DNA of 64,000 nucleotides. It comes from an uncultured Aquimonas sp. (GTDB lineage: Bacteria > Pseudomonadota > Gammaproteobacteria > Xanthomonadales > Xanthomonadaceae). The DNA is taken from assembly GCF_937888285.1 (NCBI RefSeq), contig NZ_CALART010000110.1, positions 1-64,000 of the forward strand, written 5' to 3'. Under the pieces are notes generated by a model, which saw only the letters and a program-made list of their open reading frames with translations, searched no databases and was not told the DNA's origin. Numbering within the stretch: the stretch's first letter is position 1; each line of letters starts with the position of its first letter. Shown here in pieces: positions 1 through 9,534 of this stretch. The translations under genes were made by a program, and so were the position numbers.

Positions 1-1
1 G

Positions 2-34
2 ATCGGCTACAAAGTCGAGGCCACACCGGTTTGA
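2..34 (+). CDS. 3' end of an unidentified gene (partial)
   Basis: Frame 2 reads IGYKVEATPV and then a TGA stop at 32-34. The composition looks like a genuine protein C-terminus, but only ten codons lie in the window, so the family cannot be named. No coding frame continues after it on this strand. Its existence is an inference from codon content only. Confidence 0.25.
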   Translation: MGYKVEATPV

Positions 35-156
35 CCAGACACGTTTCATTTCAGCTACCGTCGCGATCTGAAGTTGGGGGTCCACGGGAGGCGGACGACC
101 GAGGCCGACGCCACCCCGCATCGAGAACTGCTGGCAGGTTACGGGAGGCGACGACG

Positions 157-504
157 TCAGCTGGATGTGTCGCGTCTCGCGGCCAGTTCCTGGATCCAGC
201 GCGTGATCTCGACATCGATCCAGGCACTTGCCGCGCCGACCTTGACGGGCCTCGGAAACTTGCCGGCCTTGATCAGTTCGTAGACCGCGGTGCGGCCCAT
301 GCTGACACGTTCCTGCACCGCCGGGAACCGGATCAGCTTTGCCTCGCCAAGTGCGTTGACTGTATGAACAACAACATCGTTCGTGGAGTCGCCACGCGCG
401 GTGTTGCCGGTTCCGGCTCGGCCCGCTTGCCGCACGGACAGGCGGCGAGTTCCCCGGTCGGGTGTAGACGCCTCCATCGGCTGGGAGGACAACAGCTGGT
501 CCAT
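157..504 (-). CDS. AlpA-family excisionase/transcriptional regulator
   Basis: A 115-residue protein whose last 70 residues carry the AlpA/MerR-like winged helix: LIRFPAVQERVSMGRTAVYE, then KAGKFPRPVKVG and W.D.EI..WI.E. AlpA proteins control excision and integrase expression of prophages and integrative elements by binding DNA. The start chosen is the ATG at 504, which has GGAGG six bases upstream. The open frame runs further upstream to 750 without a ribosome binding site. The N-terminal 45 residues are low complexity and may be disordered. It is encoded on the same strand as the methylase-helicase downstream of 6277, which fits an integrative element. The family is clear; the exact target is not. 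Confidence 0.8.
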   Translation of the reverse strand: MDQLLSSQPMEASTPDRGTRRLSVRQAGRAGTGNTARGDSTNDVVVHTVNALGEAKLIRFPAVQERVSMGRTAVYELIKAGKFPRPVKVGAASAWIDVEITRWIQELAARRDTSS

Positions 505-1264
505 GGCAAACCTCCATAGAGTGTGGTGCCGACGCGCGGGGGCCGCTGTCCGCGTCAATGAGTGCGGAAGAGCAATGGCGGCAAATGAGCACGTGAGCAT
601 GGAAACAGGTATGAGCGGCGACACGGCCGAGCCGACCGCAGCCGGTAGCTGTGCGCGTCGGGAGGCGGACCAGCAGTGCGCTGTTGCCGGATTCGTGGTC
701 CTGGAGCCATGGGCTGAGACACCCTGGCGGGCCGTTCGAGCCTGCTCCATCGAGAGGCAAGCTACTGTTTCGTTTCACGATCACCAGGGCTGCACCTTGG
801 CAGCGCCCACGTTCATGTTCATCGGCAACTGCCGTCCTCAATGTCGCGCAGCGAAGGTGTCGTGAGCGTCATCGGCGGCACCGACGGGTCAGGACTTCGC
901 GCGAAGGCGTCGAGCCTGCAGCTCTCGCGAAGCGATCAGGAGCATGTAGGCATAGACCGACAGCGTCGGTTCGATCGGAGGGAGGGTCACGACCTCGAAC
1001 GGCTGCTCTGGCCCGGGAAGGGTAGCGGCGACAGCACCGGCCTGCTTCAGAACTGAACCGTCGATGGCAGGCGTGTTGCGACGGTCAAGCGCATTAAACC
1101 GGCACCATCGGCAAGCGTCAATCAAGGCAGATCATCAGACTTGGATCGACCAAATGATCCTGCGACACCAACGATGCCTGTGCAGTCCCCAGCGGCGTCA
1201 ACCACCTGGTGCCCACGAAGAAAATCGGCCCCACCGCAGATGCGATGGGGCCTGAGTTGCAGCT
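505..1264. other. 760-bp intergenic stretch, no convincing gene
   Basis: Several open frames cross this stretch but none has a ribosome binding site with family-like sequence. The only one with protein-like character is a 78-codon reverse frame at 889-1125 (containing LPGPEQPFEVVTLPP), which could be a decayed gene fragment. No clear repeat, terminator or attachment site was found. Confidence 0.4.
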
Positions 1265-4200
1265 TCAGGCTGCCAATGATTCTTCGGATGCTTCCAGGCC
1301 TTGGGTGCCGGCCTCGTCCTTGTCGAGGTCCAGTTCGGCAGCCAGTGCGCGCTGCCTGCCCAGCAGGTCGGTCAGCCGTTCCTCATGCTCGAACGGCTTG
1401 CCCAGTTCCTCGCGCAGTTCGTCCAGCCGGCGACGTGTCGACGCGAGCTTGCGCTCGGTCTCCACCCGCCGGTCCGGCATGGCCAGGATCGTGTCGCGCA
1501 GCGCCTGGTACAGCGCCGGCCCCGTCTGGCAGGACCGGCAGTCGTGGACGGCTTCGCCCTTCAGGTACAGGTGCACATCGTCAAACTCACGGCCGATGAA
1601 GACCCAGAGCTCGAAGCTGCCGACCTCGCCCAGTATTTCCTCGGTCGACCGGGCCGACACGCTCGCGCGCGCCATCCTGATCACCGCCCGCAGGGCATCG
1701 CCCAGGTTTTCCGGACCCCGGTGCGTTCGACCGTGGACCGTAGCCACCAGGTCGCCTGCGTTGAGCAGGCGGGCAGCCGTGTCGGCGTCACTCGTCAGCG
1801 CCCTGAGCAGCTTCGCGCTGCTTTCGATGCGCATCGGCAGGTGCGCCACTTCCGACTCGTTGGCATAGCGCTGGTTGCGCCACACCATGAACAGCGACGA
1901 GTAGCGCGCGATGTCGGCATCCACGCCGGCCTTCTCGATCACCTTCGGATTGCCTGAGGCAAGCGCCTTGACCTCCGCATAGCTCAGCGTCGCGAGTTCC
2001 ACGTCCTCGATGGAACGCAGGCCCTTGTCGCCGCTCATCACCTGCGCGATGAACTTCGCCTTGGTCAGCACCGTCTGCCAACTGTAGGCGTCGAAGCTGC
2101 CCTCAGCGACGTAACGCACGATCTCCACTTCCTCGCAATCGTTGCCTTGCCGCAGGATGCGGCCTTCTCGCTGTTCCACGTCGCAGGGGCGCCATGGGCA
2201 GTCGAGTTCATGCAGGGCGACAAGACGCTTCTGCACGTTGGTGCCGATCCCCATCTTCTGCGTCGACCCCAGCAGGACACGCACCGAGCCTTCGCGGACC
2301 CGGCGAAACAGCCTTGCCTTCTGGGCATCCGTTTCTGCGTCGTGGATGAACGCGATCTCATCGGCGGGCAGGCCCCGTTCGACGAGGTGATCCCGCAGGT
2401 CCTCGTAGACGCTGAATTCCCTGCCGCCCTTCGGCGTCGACAGATCGCAGAACACGAGCTGGGCACACTTGCTGCCCGCTGTTCGCTGCCAGATCTCATG
2501 CACCTCGTGGGCACACTTCACCACCTTGCCTTCGGGATCGGCCAGGGCGGTCGCGTCGACGAGCCTCATATCCAGTGCAGCCTTGCGGCCGTCATTGGTG
2601 ATGCTCAGCATGTTGTCCACTCGCGGATCGATGCGCTCAGTCCTGAGCCGCTCCGCCCGGCGCACCAGCGATTGCACATACGCCTTGAGGGCGCTGCTCG
2701 GCCGGCAGGTCACCGTCCGGGGCTTCTGTCCCCTCAGGTCCGGCACCGGCAGGTTCAGCATCTCCCTCGTGCGGATGTCGGCCAGCTCACAGAACACGCC
2801 CATCAGGTCCGGCACGTTGATGAACCGCGCGAACCGCGTGTTCAGGCGGTAGCCGCTGCCGTCAGGTGCGATCTCGAGCGCGGTGACAGTCTCGCCGAAG
2901 GTCGCTGCCCAGGCGTCGAACTGTTCCAGGCCCAGGGCCTCCAGCGTGTTGGGCTGCAGGTAGCGCTGAAAGGTGTGGATCTCCGCCATGCTGTTGGCCA
3001 CCGGCGTCGCGGTGGACAGAACCACGCCCCGATGCTGGCCCCGGTAGAGGCTCATCGTGTGGCGCGTCTTCAGGTACAGGTCGAACGCCCGCTGTGAGTT
3101 GGCGATCGGCAGTCCTGCGATCCGCGCCATCTTGGTGTGGCGCCAGAGGTTCTTGGCCAGGTGGGCTTCGTCGTACAGCACCCAGTCGATGCCGAGCGAC
3201 TCCCAGCTCAGGAAGTCGTCCCTCTTCCTCTCGTTTGCCAAGCGGTCAAGGCGTACCTTCCAGGCCTTCTTCATCCGCTCCAGCTGCTTCACGATCCGGT
3301 TGGAACGATCGTCGGACCTCGACATGCGGACGGCCATCTCCAGGTCGTGGATGATGGCCTTGATGTGCCGTGTGGTGTAGGCCACGGACATCCCGAGCAT
3401 TTCGAAGGTCGAGTGCGTCATCACGATGGCATCCCAGTCGCCGGTGGCGATGCGGGAGACGAACTCGCGCCGGCGGTCGCCGGCCAGATCGTCCTTCGTG
3501 GCCATGAGGACCGCTGCGCAGGGGTACAGGCGCACGAACTCGGCCGTGTACTGCTCCAGCATGTGGTTCGGCACGATGTGGGCCGGCTTGGCCGCCAAGC
3601 CCAGCCGCCGCAGTTCCATGCTGGCCGCCACCATGACGGCGGTCTTGCCCGCACCCACCGCATGGAACAGCCCAGTGTTGCCGGACTGCACGATGCGCCA
3701 GATGGCGTTGCGCTGGTGGCTATGCAGTTCGAAGCAGCGGGAGAACCCCGGCAGCTTCAGGTGCGAGCCGTCGAACTCGCGCGGGCGCGAGCAATTGAAC
3801 AGGTCGTTGTAGATCCTGCACAGCCTCTCGCGGCGCTCCGCGTCCTCGTAGGCCCAGGCCGCGAACCGCTCCTTCAGCATGCCCAGTTTCTCGCGCGCCG
3901 CCACCGTCTCCGGCTTGTTGACAACGTAGGTGTCGCGGTCGGGATGCGGGTCGCGGACCGTCGGCGTCTGCACGTTCAGCGAGCACAGCACCAGTTCGAT
4001 CGCGTTCATGCGGGCCGTGCCGAACTCCTGCGAGCAGGTCACGTTCCCCTGGGCTTCGTACTTGTTGACCTGGACCGACCAGGTGCCGGCCTTGGCCAAG
4101 TACTGCACGGCGGCGCCGCGCAGTTTGAGGACCTCGCGAATGAAGGCCTCGACCGATTCCGCCGGGATCCACACCGCACCGAGCCTGGGCTCGATGGACG

Positions 4201-6277
4201 CGGGGGGCAGGTCTTCCGGGATGACTCGTTCCAGGGCCCGGACGTTCGACTCGTAGGCCGTGCCGGCCGCCAGCGCCGCGTGCAGCTTGCGCTTCACGTT
4301 GCCCGACAGGTAGGCGTCGGCGGTTTCGTGGTCGCCGGTTTCGGGGTTCCTGTAGATCAGGCCGCGATCCTCCAGGTCGCGGGCCACTGCATTCGCATCG
4401 GCCTGCAGCAGTTCGGCCATGTAGGCCAGATCGACGCGCCCCCGCCATTGCGTGGAGTGCGCCAGCGCTTCGTCGGGCTCAGCGGCCCGTACCGGTTCGA
4501 CGACACGGCTGACCGTGCGCCGGTGAAAGATGTCGGCCTTGGTCGCCGCTTCCTCCTCTTCGTCGTAGTGCTCCAGCGACAGCAGGAGCGGATAGTCGGG
4601 ATCCCGCCGAAAGGCGAGGGCGTTGGCACGACCGGTGAGGCAGCCGTGCCTGGCGACGAACCTGTCGTAGCTGCCGTTGAGGCCGCGTCGCAGGTCCGCC
4701 AGCGCGTAGTCGCTCACGTCGTCCAGTTGGGCGGCAAGGAGCTTGCGCGCGCGGTCACGGATGTCGCACATGCCGGCGATGCGCTGGCGCATGGTGGCGT
4801 TCGTCCTGTCGTGGATGTCGACGAGTGCACCCTGCTGTGCGATGTGGATGCGCCCGCCGTGCAGCACGTGGCTGCCCGGGCGTGCGCCCTCGGGTGCGGC
4901 GACCGCGGTCGCCGGAGCGCTTGGCGCTGCAGAAGCCACCGGCAGCGGCACATAGACACCGCTGGGTATCAGGCTGGCGGCCTGCTGCAGCGCTGCGCCG
5001 AGGTCGCCGTCGAGGATGACAGTGGGCATCGGCGTGTATCCACGGGTCACCTTGTCAATGAGGCCGAGCACGTTGCGCGGGTTGGCCGCGTACCAGGCGT
5101 TGAACTGCATGTACTTGTCCTGGCAGCGCGGATCGCGCAACTCGTCGGGGACGAAGTCGAGGTCGACCCACTCCGCGCTGCCCGACTCTCCAGGCTGGCT
5201 CCTGCGCAGCATCACGATGTCTGACTGCACGTCGGTGCTCGCCAGCCGCATGAACGCCCCTTGCGGCAGGCGGACGGCGCTGACCAGGTCGGCCAGTGAA
5301 GCCGCGTGGGCCCGGGCCGATTCGTCGCGTTGGTCGAGAAACCAGGCCGACGTGATGAGGCACACCAGCCCGCCCGGCCGCACGAGGTCGAGCGCCTTGC
5401 CGACGAACCAGTTGTGGATGCTGAACCTGCTGTACGGCCGGTTGCGGCCGTCGCTGACCTGGTAGTTGCCGAACGGGACGTTCGAGACCACCAGATCGAA
5501 GGAGCCGTCAGCCAGCGTCGCGGCTTCGAGCCCCTGTACGCGGACGTCCACCCCCACGGCGCCGTACAACGCCCTGAGGATGCGCCCGGCCAGATCGTCC
5601 AGTTCGACCGCCGTGATGCGGCTTCGCGTGGAGATGTCGGCCGGCATGCAGCCCAGGAAGTGGCCGTTGCCGCTGCTGGGGTCCAGGATTCGCCCGCCCT
5701 CGAAACCCAGGCGGCGCAGTGCCGCCCAGATCCAGTGGACGATGAAGGGCTCGGTGTAGTGGCTGTTGTTGACCGAAGCCCTGGCCGACTCGTACTCCGC
5801 GGGCTGGAGCAGTGCCGACAACTGCATGGCGCGCTGCTTCCACGCGGCGTCGGTGCCGTCGAGGTTGAAGCTCGCCGGAATGCCGCCCCATCCGGTGAAG
5901 CGCAGCAGCGCGACGCGTTCATCGGGAGTGGGCGAACGTCCATCCCGCTCGATGGCGCGCAGCACGGCGATGGCTTCGATGTTGGCGTTGAACTTCGTCG
6001 CCTGGCCTTCGAGGCCATCAAGCACCGAGTCCGTCCACTGCGGCCAGGTGATCGCCGGGTTGTCGGCGGTGGGCTGGGTGGCCCGGGCCGTGGCGGGCCG
6101 CCAGGGTCTTGGCAGATCGCCGGCTGTATCCGCGGACGCGGACTCGCCTGAGTCTGCCGATAGGACTGCTGCCGGGGCTGCAGCTTCGTCGTTCGAACTG
6201 AAGAGGTCGGGATAGGCTGGGGCATCGATCTCGAAGCCCGGCAGCCAGAGGGATGCGTGCGTGGCTTTGCTTGCCAT
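1265..6277 (-). CDS. Giant N6-adenine methylase fused to a DEAH/SNF2-type helicase (COG4646-like)
   Basis: A 1670-residue protein. The N-terminal third holds an adenine methyltransferase: SAM-binding motif I LDPSSGNGHFLG near residues 198-209 and catalytic motif IV as NVPF near 266-269 (usual form NPPF/Y). The C-terminal half is a superfamily 2 helicase: Walker A GAGKT near 875, DEAH near 1035, STATPVANS (motif III-like), and the motif VI segment QREGRILRQGN near 1368. Such fused proteins are typical cargo or maintenance genes of plasmids, phages and integrative elements. Their role (defence, anti-restriction or transfer-linked) is not settled. The start is the ATG at 6277, preceded by GGAGA at seven bases; the open frame extends to 6415 with no such site. 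All core motifs seem intact. No restriction nuclease or separate specificity subunit lies beside it. Confidence 0.88.
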   Translation of the reverse strand: MASKATHASLWLPGFEIDAPAYPDLFSSNDEAAAPAAVLSADSGESASADTAGDLPRPWRPATARATQPTADNPAITWPQWTDSVLDGLEGQATKFNANIEAIAVLRAIERDGRSPTPDERVALLRFTGWGGIPASFNLDGTDAAWKQRAMQLSALLQPAEYESARASVNNSHYTEPFIVHWIWAALRRLGFEGGRILDPSSGNGHFLGCMPADISTRSRITAVELDDLAGRILRALYGAVGVDVRVQGLEAATLADGSFDLVVSNVPFGNYQVSDGRNRPYSRFSIHNWFVGKALDLVRPGGLVCLITSAWFLDQRDESARAHAASLADLVSAVRLPQGAFMRLASTDVQSDIVMLRRSQPGESGSAEWVDLDFVPDELRDPRCQDKYMQFNAWYAANPRNVLGLIDKVTRGYTPMPTVILDGDLGAALQQAASLIPSGVYVPLPVASAAPSAPATAVAAPEGARPGSHVLHGGRIHIAQQGALVDIHDRTNATMRQRIAGMCDIRDRARKLLAAQLDDVSDYALADLRRGLNGSYDRFVARHGCLTGRANALAFRRDPDYPLLLSLEHYDEEEEAATKADIFHRRTVSRVVEPVRAAEPDEALAHSTQWRGRVDLAYMAELLQADANAVARDLEDRGLIYRNPETGDHETADAYLSGNVKRKLHAALAAGTAYESNVRALERVIPEDLPPASIEPRLGAVWIPAESVEAFIREVLKLRGAAVQYLAKAGTWSVQVNKYEAQGNVTCSQEFGTARMNAIELVLCSLNVQTPTVRDPHPDRDTYVVNKPETVAAREKLGMLKERFAAWAYEDAERRERLCRIYNDLFNCSRPREFDGSHLKLPGFSRCFELHSHQRNAIWRIVQSGNTGLFHAVGAGKTAVMVAASMELRRLGLAAKPAHIVPNHMLEQYTAEFVRLYPCAAVLMATKDDLAGDRRREFVSRIATGDWDAIVMTHSTFEMLGMSVAYTTRHIKAIIHDLEMAVRMSRSDDRSNRIVKQLERMKKAWKVRLDRLANERKRDDFLSWESLGIDWVLYDEAHLAKNLWRHTKMARIAGLPIANSQRAFDLYLKTRHTMSLYRGQHRGVVLSTATPVANSMAEIHTFQRYLQPNTLEALGLEQFDAWAATFGETVTALEIAPDGSGYRLNTRFARFINVPDLMGVFCELADIRTREMLNLPVPDLRGQKPRTVTCRPSSALKAYVQSLVRRAERLRTERIDPRVDNMLSITNDGRKAALDMRLVDATALADPEGKVVKCAHEVHEIWQRTAGSKCAQLVFCDLSTPKGGREFSVYEDLRDHLVERGLPADEIAFIHDAETDAQKARLFRRVREGSVRVLLGSTQKMGIGTNVQKRLVALHELDCPWRPCDVEQREGRILRQGNDCEEVEIVRYVAEGSFDAYSWQTVLTKAKFIAQVMSGDKGLRSIEDVELATLSYAEVKALASGNPKVIEKAGVDADIARYSSLFMVWRNQRYANESEVAHLPMRIESSAKLLRALTSDADTAARLLNAGDLVATVHGRTHRGPENLGDALRAVIRMARASVSARSTEEILGEVGSFELWVFIGREFDDVHLYLKGEAVHDCRSCQTGPALYQALRDTILAMPDRRVETERKLASTRRRLDELREELGKPFEHEERLTDLLGRQRALAAELDLDKDEAGTQGLEASEESLAA

Positions 6278-6966
6278 GGGGTTTCTCCAGGGAATGGAGA
6301 GCGCACGTCCCCCAGGGGGAGCGTGTGCTCCCCGGTTGGGAGGATTCGGTCGATGCAGGCTTGTGGGTTCAAGCGCGGCTGATCGACCCCGAAGGATCTG
6401 TTGGAGGTCGGCCATGCCGCTGGCCGCGCCGGTGATCGGTACGGCTGGCGTTCGGAGGCTGGACTCGATTGGGGATGTGCCCTGCGTTCAGGGCGCGTCG
6501 CGGGGGAGCGCTCTGGCGGGTCGTGCGTGCCGTGGATTCACGGCGTACGCGTTCGATGAAAGGTCATGGGCGGGTCACGACCGCTAACGCCGACTTGCGT
6601 CGGTGCGCCCGGGAGGGCGGCACGGGCTGATGCCTGAAGTGCGACGCCAGTATGGCGAAAGGCCGGCGACGGCGAAAGGGTGCGAGTGCGACCGTCGCAT
6701 GCTCATCTGCTCATACCTCGGACGGGTGCGCACGGTCTGGTGACCCTGCGCTGGCCAAGGGGTGAGGGTGCACGCGGTTGCAGCATCGTCCCGCGCCGGT
6801 GTCGAGAGCCTGAATGCTCATCCGGACACCACCCATGACACCGGAAAGCGGGCCATTTGCGGCGGGATTTCCGCTGGCGCGAGGTGGATCACAGGGGAAC
6901 ACTGGGCCCGAACGACAGCCGGCCTGCGCGACCGGCGTGGAGCCGACCCACACGAGAAAGCACGCG
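6278..6966. other. 689-bp non-coding stretch between divergent genes
   Basis: This divergent intergenic region separates the methylase-helicase gene from the recombinase-like gene. It must hold both promoters. No open frame here looks like a protein family and no strong inverted repeat was found. A short direct repeat GGCGAAAGG occurs near 6654 and 6673. The size would allow an origin or attachment site, but none is recognisable. Confidence 0.4.
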
Positions 6967-7893
6967 ATGAAGCCGGAGACGATCGCCAAGGCCAGGACGA
7001 TGCTTTCCAGCGTCCTGCTCGACGGCCTGAGCTATCGCGAGGCCGGCGCCCCTTTCGGCGTGGGGCGATCGACGGTCGAGCGTTCGATCAAGAGCCTGGT
7101 GTTGGAGGTCGCCCGCGAGCACGGCATACCCGAGCTGGACGAGGACGGACTGTCCTGCTTGCCGCGCCTGCGGCAGTTTCGTGAGCCCGTCCTGCGCGCC
7201 GTCGCCGCATACACACCGGTCCATCCGCGCCGAAAGCGCCTCACCTTGCTGGAGCCCGACGAGATCGCTGCGGGTGCCAACCGCGTCCGCCTGCGCAGCG
7301 AGAACGCCAACCGGGACGTCGCGCTGATCTACGTGCTCTTCTGCACCGGCGCCAAGCCGATCGAGATCGCACGGCTTGAGGTGCGCGACTACCTGAACAG
7401 CGACGGGTCGATCCGTGAGCGCTCGGAGATGCGGCCCGAAACCGCTGTCAACGGGCGGAGTCGACCACTCTTCTTCACTTCGTCGCGAGCCTGTGCGGCG
7501 GTGGATGCCTACCTCGTCGAGCGCCGCCGCCGCAAACTCGGCGTCGCGGTGCCTGCGTCCGGTTTCGACGCCTACAGGGGACTCGATCCTTCCAGTGCGT
7601 TGTTCCTGACAGAAGGGGGATGGCCCTTCGAGATCGGTGGACGGGGCCCGAACGATCAGCGTGAGACATGCCGACTCATGATCGCGACCCTGCGCGCCAT
7701 ATTCAAGCGGGCAGGGTGGACTGGCGTGACTGCGCAGTCCGCCCGGCGCGTGGTGGCTCGGAGGCTCGCGGACAAGGGCGCCGACGGAGCGCAGGTCGGG
7801 GAGATCCTGGGTCTCTCGAGTTCGCGTGCGGTGCGCCGCCTGCTGGGCAGCAACCGCAGGCCGCTCGAGAACCTGGCCCGCGAACTGGTGTGA
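6967..7893 (+). CDS. Tyrosine-recombinase-like protein with degenerate active site
   Basis: 308 residues. Residues 1-50 resemble a helix-turn-helix (YREAGAPFGVGRSTVERSIK). Residues 90-300 follow the tyrosine recombinase fold: FCTGAKPIEIARLEV near 126-139 matches box I, and TAQSARRVVARRLADKGA with GEILGLSSSRAVRRLL near 255-293 matches box II. Several catalytic positions are changed: the box I arginine is lysine (K130), the H-x-x-R signature reads QSAR, and no tyrosine follows the LGLSS segment. It may therefore bind DNA without cutting it. The start chosen is the ATG at 6967; the upstream extension lacks a ribosome binding site and family similarity. Its stop overlaps the GTG start of the next gene (GTGTGA), so the two are probably translated together. 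Confidence 0.7.
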   Translation: MKPETIAKARTMLSSVLLDGLSYREAGAPFGVGRSTVERSIKSLVLEVAREHGIPELDEDGLSCLPRLRQFREPVLRAVAAYTPVHPRRKRLTLLEPDEIAAGANRVRLRSENANRDVALIYVLFCTGAKPIEIARLEVRDYLNSDGSIRERSEMRPETAVNGRSRPLFFTSSRACAAVDAYLVERRRRKLGVAVPASGFDAYRGLDPSSALFLTEGGWPFEIGGRGPNDQRETCRLMIATLRAIFKRAGWTGVTAQSARRVVARRLADKGADGAQVGEILGLSSSRAVRRLLGSNRRPLENLARELV

Positions 7894-9146
7894 GCAGAAC
7901 GCGAACGCCGGACCAGACGAGAGTGCAGGGCGAGGACACGTTGGAGTCGACCCGCTACTTCATCAAGGGGCGGACCTACCCAGCGGCCGATCCGGGGCTG
8001 CAGGACGCCCTTGCTCAGGTCTATGGATCGCCGGAGCGACCGCGTTGCCTGTGCGTGTCCGGCGGCATCGAGATGTACATCGCCAGGCACGCCGAGTACA
8101 TCGTCAAGCGCATGCCCGACACCGGGCATCTTCACCATCCGACCTGCCCGTCGTTCGAACCGGAACCGGGCATGTCGGGGCTGGGCGAACTGGCGGGCGT
8201 TGCGATCATCGAACACGCGCCGGATCAGGTCGAGGTGCGGACGGACTTCGCGATGTCGCGGTTGCCGGGCAAAGCCGTCCCGCGTGGCGAAGCGGTGATC
8301 GACCCTGCCGAGGTTCACGCGCCGCGCAAGCGCATGAGCCTTCGTGCGCTGCTGCACTTCCTCTACGAGCGGGGAGGATTCAACCGCTGGTATCCGGCGA
8401 TGGAAGGCCGGCGCAACCAGGGCGTTCTTCACAAGTACCTGTCCGAGGCTGCCAGGGGTGTGACGGTCAAAGGAGCATCACTGGACGAGCGGCTGTATGT
8501 CCCGGAGCCGTTCAGGGTCGAACTCAAGGACGAGATCGGCGAGCGCAGGCGCAAGAAGCTCGCGCTGCTGCTGTCGCCTGAAGATGCCGGCCAGTACAAG
8601 ATGGCCATCATCGTCGGCGAGTACAACGGTTCGGAGGCGACGGCCTTCGGCCGCAGGATCGTCGTCAAGCACATGCCGGATGTGCCTCTGTACATCGAGA
8701 CCAAGGCATGGGAGCGCGTCGAACGCAGCTATGCAGCCATCCTGCAGGCGCGCGACGCGGATGTGCCGAAGAAGCCGCGCGTGATGATGGCCGCCCTGGT
8801 CTATGCCAAGCGCGAGCACGTCTACCAGGTGGACACGGTGAGCATGATGCTGACCACGGATCAGTGGATTCCCCTGGACGGGTTGCACGAACTGCCACTG
8901 ATCGAGTTGCTCCAGCGCGAGCAGCGCGCATTCATGAAGCCGATGAGGTACGACGCCAGATCGGCGGCGGGTTTTCCCAACGTCTTGCTGCTGGACAGTG
9001 GAACTGTGCCGATGCCGCTGCATGTGACGAGTCCCCTCATGGAGGCGAAGGAGCGGTCGGCGAAGGAGAAGGTGCTGGCCGGTCTGCCTGCTGCGTGGAT
9101 ATGGATGACCGCCAAGAGCATGCCAGCGCTGCCTGCCCATCGATGA
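7890..9146 (+). CDS. DUF1173 family protein
   Basis: 418 residues starting with GTG at 7890, which overlaps the previous stop codon and gives a length typical of the family (about 400). The N-terminal STRYFIKGRTYP and CLCVSGGIEMYIARH, and the downstream blocks RMPDTGHLHHPTCPSFEP and RGGFNRWYPAMEGRRNQG, fit DUF1173. The family is known from integrative elements and plasmids, with no assigned biochemical activity. Cys and His residues in the first 100 residues (CLC, HLHHPTC) could bind metal; that is only a guess. It is probably co-expressed with the recombinase-like protein. Confidence 0.75.
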   Translation: MSRTRTPDQTRVQGEDTLESTRYFIKGRTYPAADPGLQDALAQVYGSPERPRCLCVSGGIEMYIARHAEYIVKRMPDTGHLHHPTCPSFEPEPGMSGLGELAGVAIIEHAPDQVEVRTDFAMSRLPGKAVPRGEAVIDPAEVHAPRKRMSLRALLHFLYERGGFNRWYPAMEGRRNQGVLHKYLSEAARGVTVKGASLDERLYVPEPFRVELKDEIGERRRKKLALLLSPEDAGQYKMAIIVGEYNGSEATAFGRRIVVKHMPDVPLYIETKAWERVERSYAAILQARDADVPKKPRVMMAALVYAKREHVYQVDTVSMMLTTDQWIPLDGLHELPLIELLQREQRAFMKPMRYDARSAAGFPNVLLLDSGTVPMPLHVTSPLMEAKERSAKEKVLAGLPAAWIWMTAKSMPALPAHR

Positions 9147-9534
9147 GGACGTCCGCCCCTGGAACTTTCGCGACGTTTCCTGACGCACGTCGCCTGGGCC
9201 TGCTTCTGACGCCCTGAGAAGTGTTCTTATCAGACGTCGTTTGGTATCGCAAATTCACTGGCGCAGCAGACCCCCTCAGATTAGCTGGTCTTGATCCCTG
9301 CCCCGGCCTGCTGTCCGAGCGACGCCGACTCGTGCGGCACAGAGCCTTCTTTGGCTCCGTGCGGGGCGTCATCGTGAGTCGTACTGCTCGGCCATGGTCG
9401 ACCGTCCGACTCCCCCTTGCAATTGGCGCGGACCAGTTCCCATGTGCTCCCTGGAGATCCTGGCGATTACTCGGGGGCCAGTCACCAGAAGCCGTGCTCG
9501 TGCCAGACTTGCCTCGGCAGTGGGCGCCTTGCCG
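9147..9534. other. 388-bp junction between mobile-element core and metal island
   Basis: No gene is seen. A relatively AT-rich segment near 9210-9260 stands out from the surrounding GC-rich DNA. A weak stem (GAGCC, six-base loop, GGCTC) lies near 9342-9357 and could end DUF1173 transcription. The region could be the boundary between two imported segments, but no direct repeat or attachment site was recognised. Confidence 0.3.

Noticed and set aside
889..1125. 78-codon reverse frame with LPGPEQPFEVVTLPP
   Set aside because: Protein-like in part, perhaps a regulator remnant, but no family could be assigned and no ribosome binding site is seen.
3137..5224. 695-codon forward open frame
   Set aside because: It lies antisense inside the methylase-helicase gene, whose catalytic motifs are intact; the translation resembles no protein family.
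9200..9290. AT-rich segment considered as a transposon end
   Set aside because: No matching inverted repeat, target duplication or transposase gene was found in the window.
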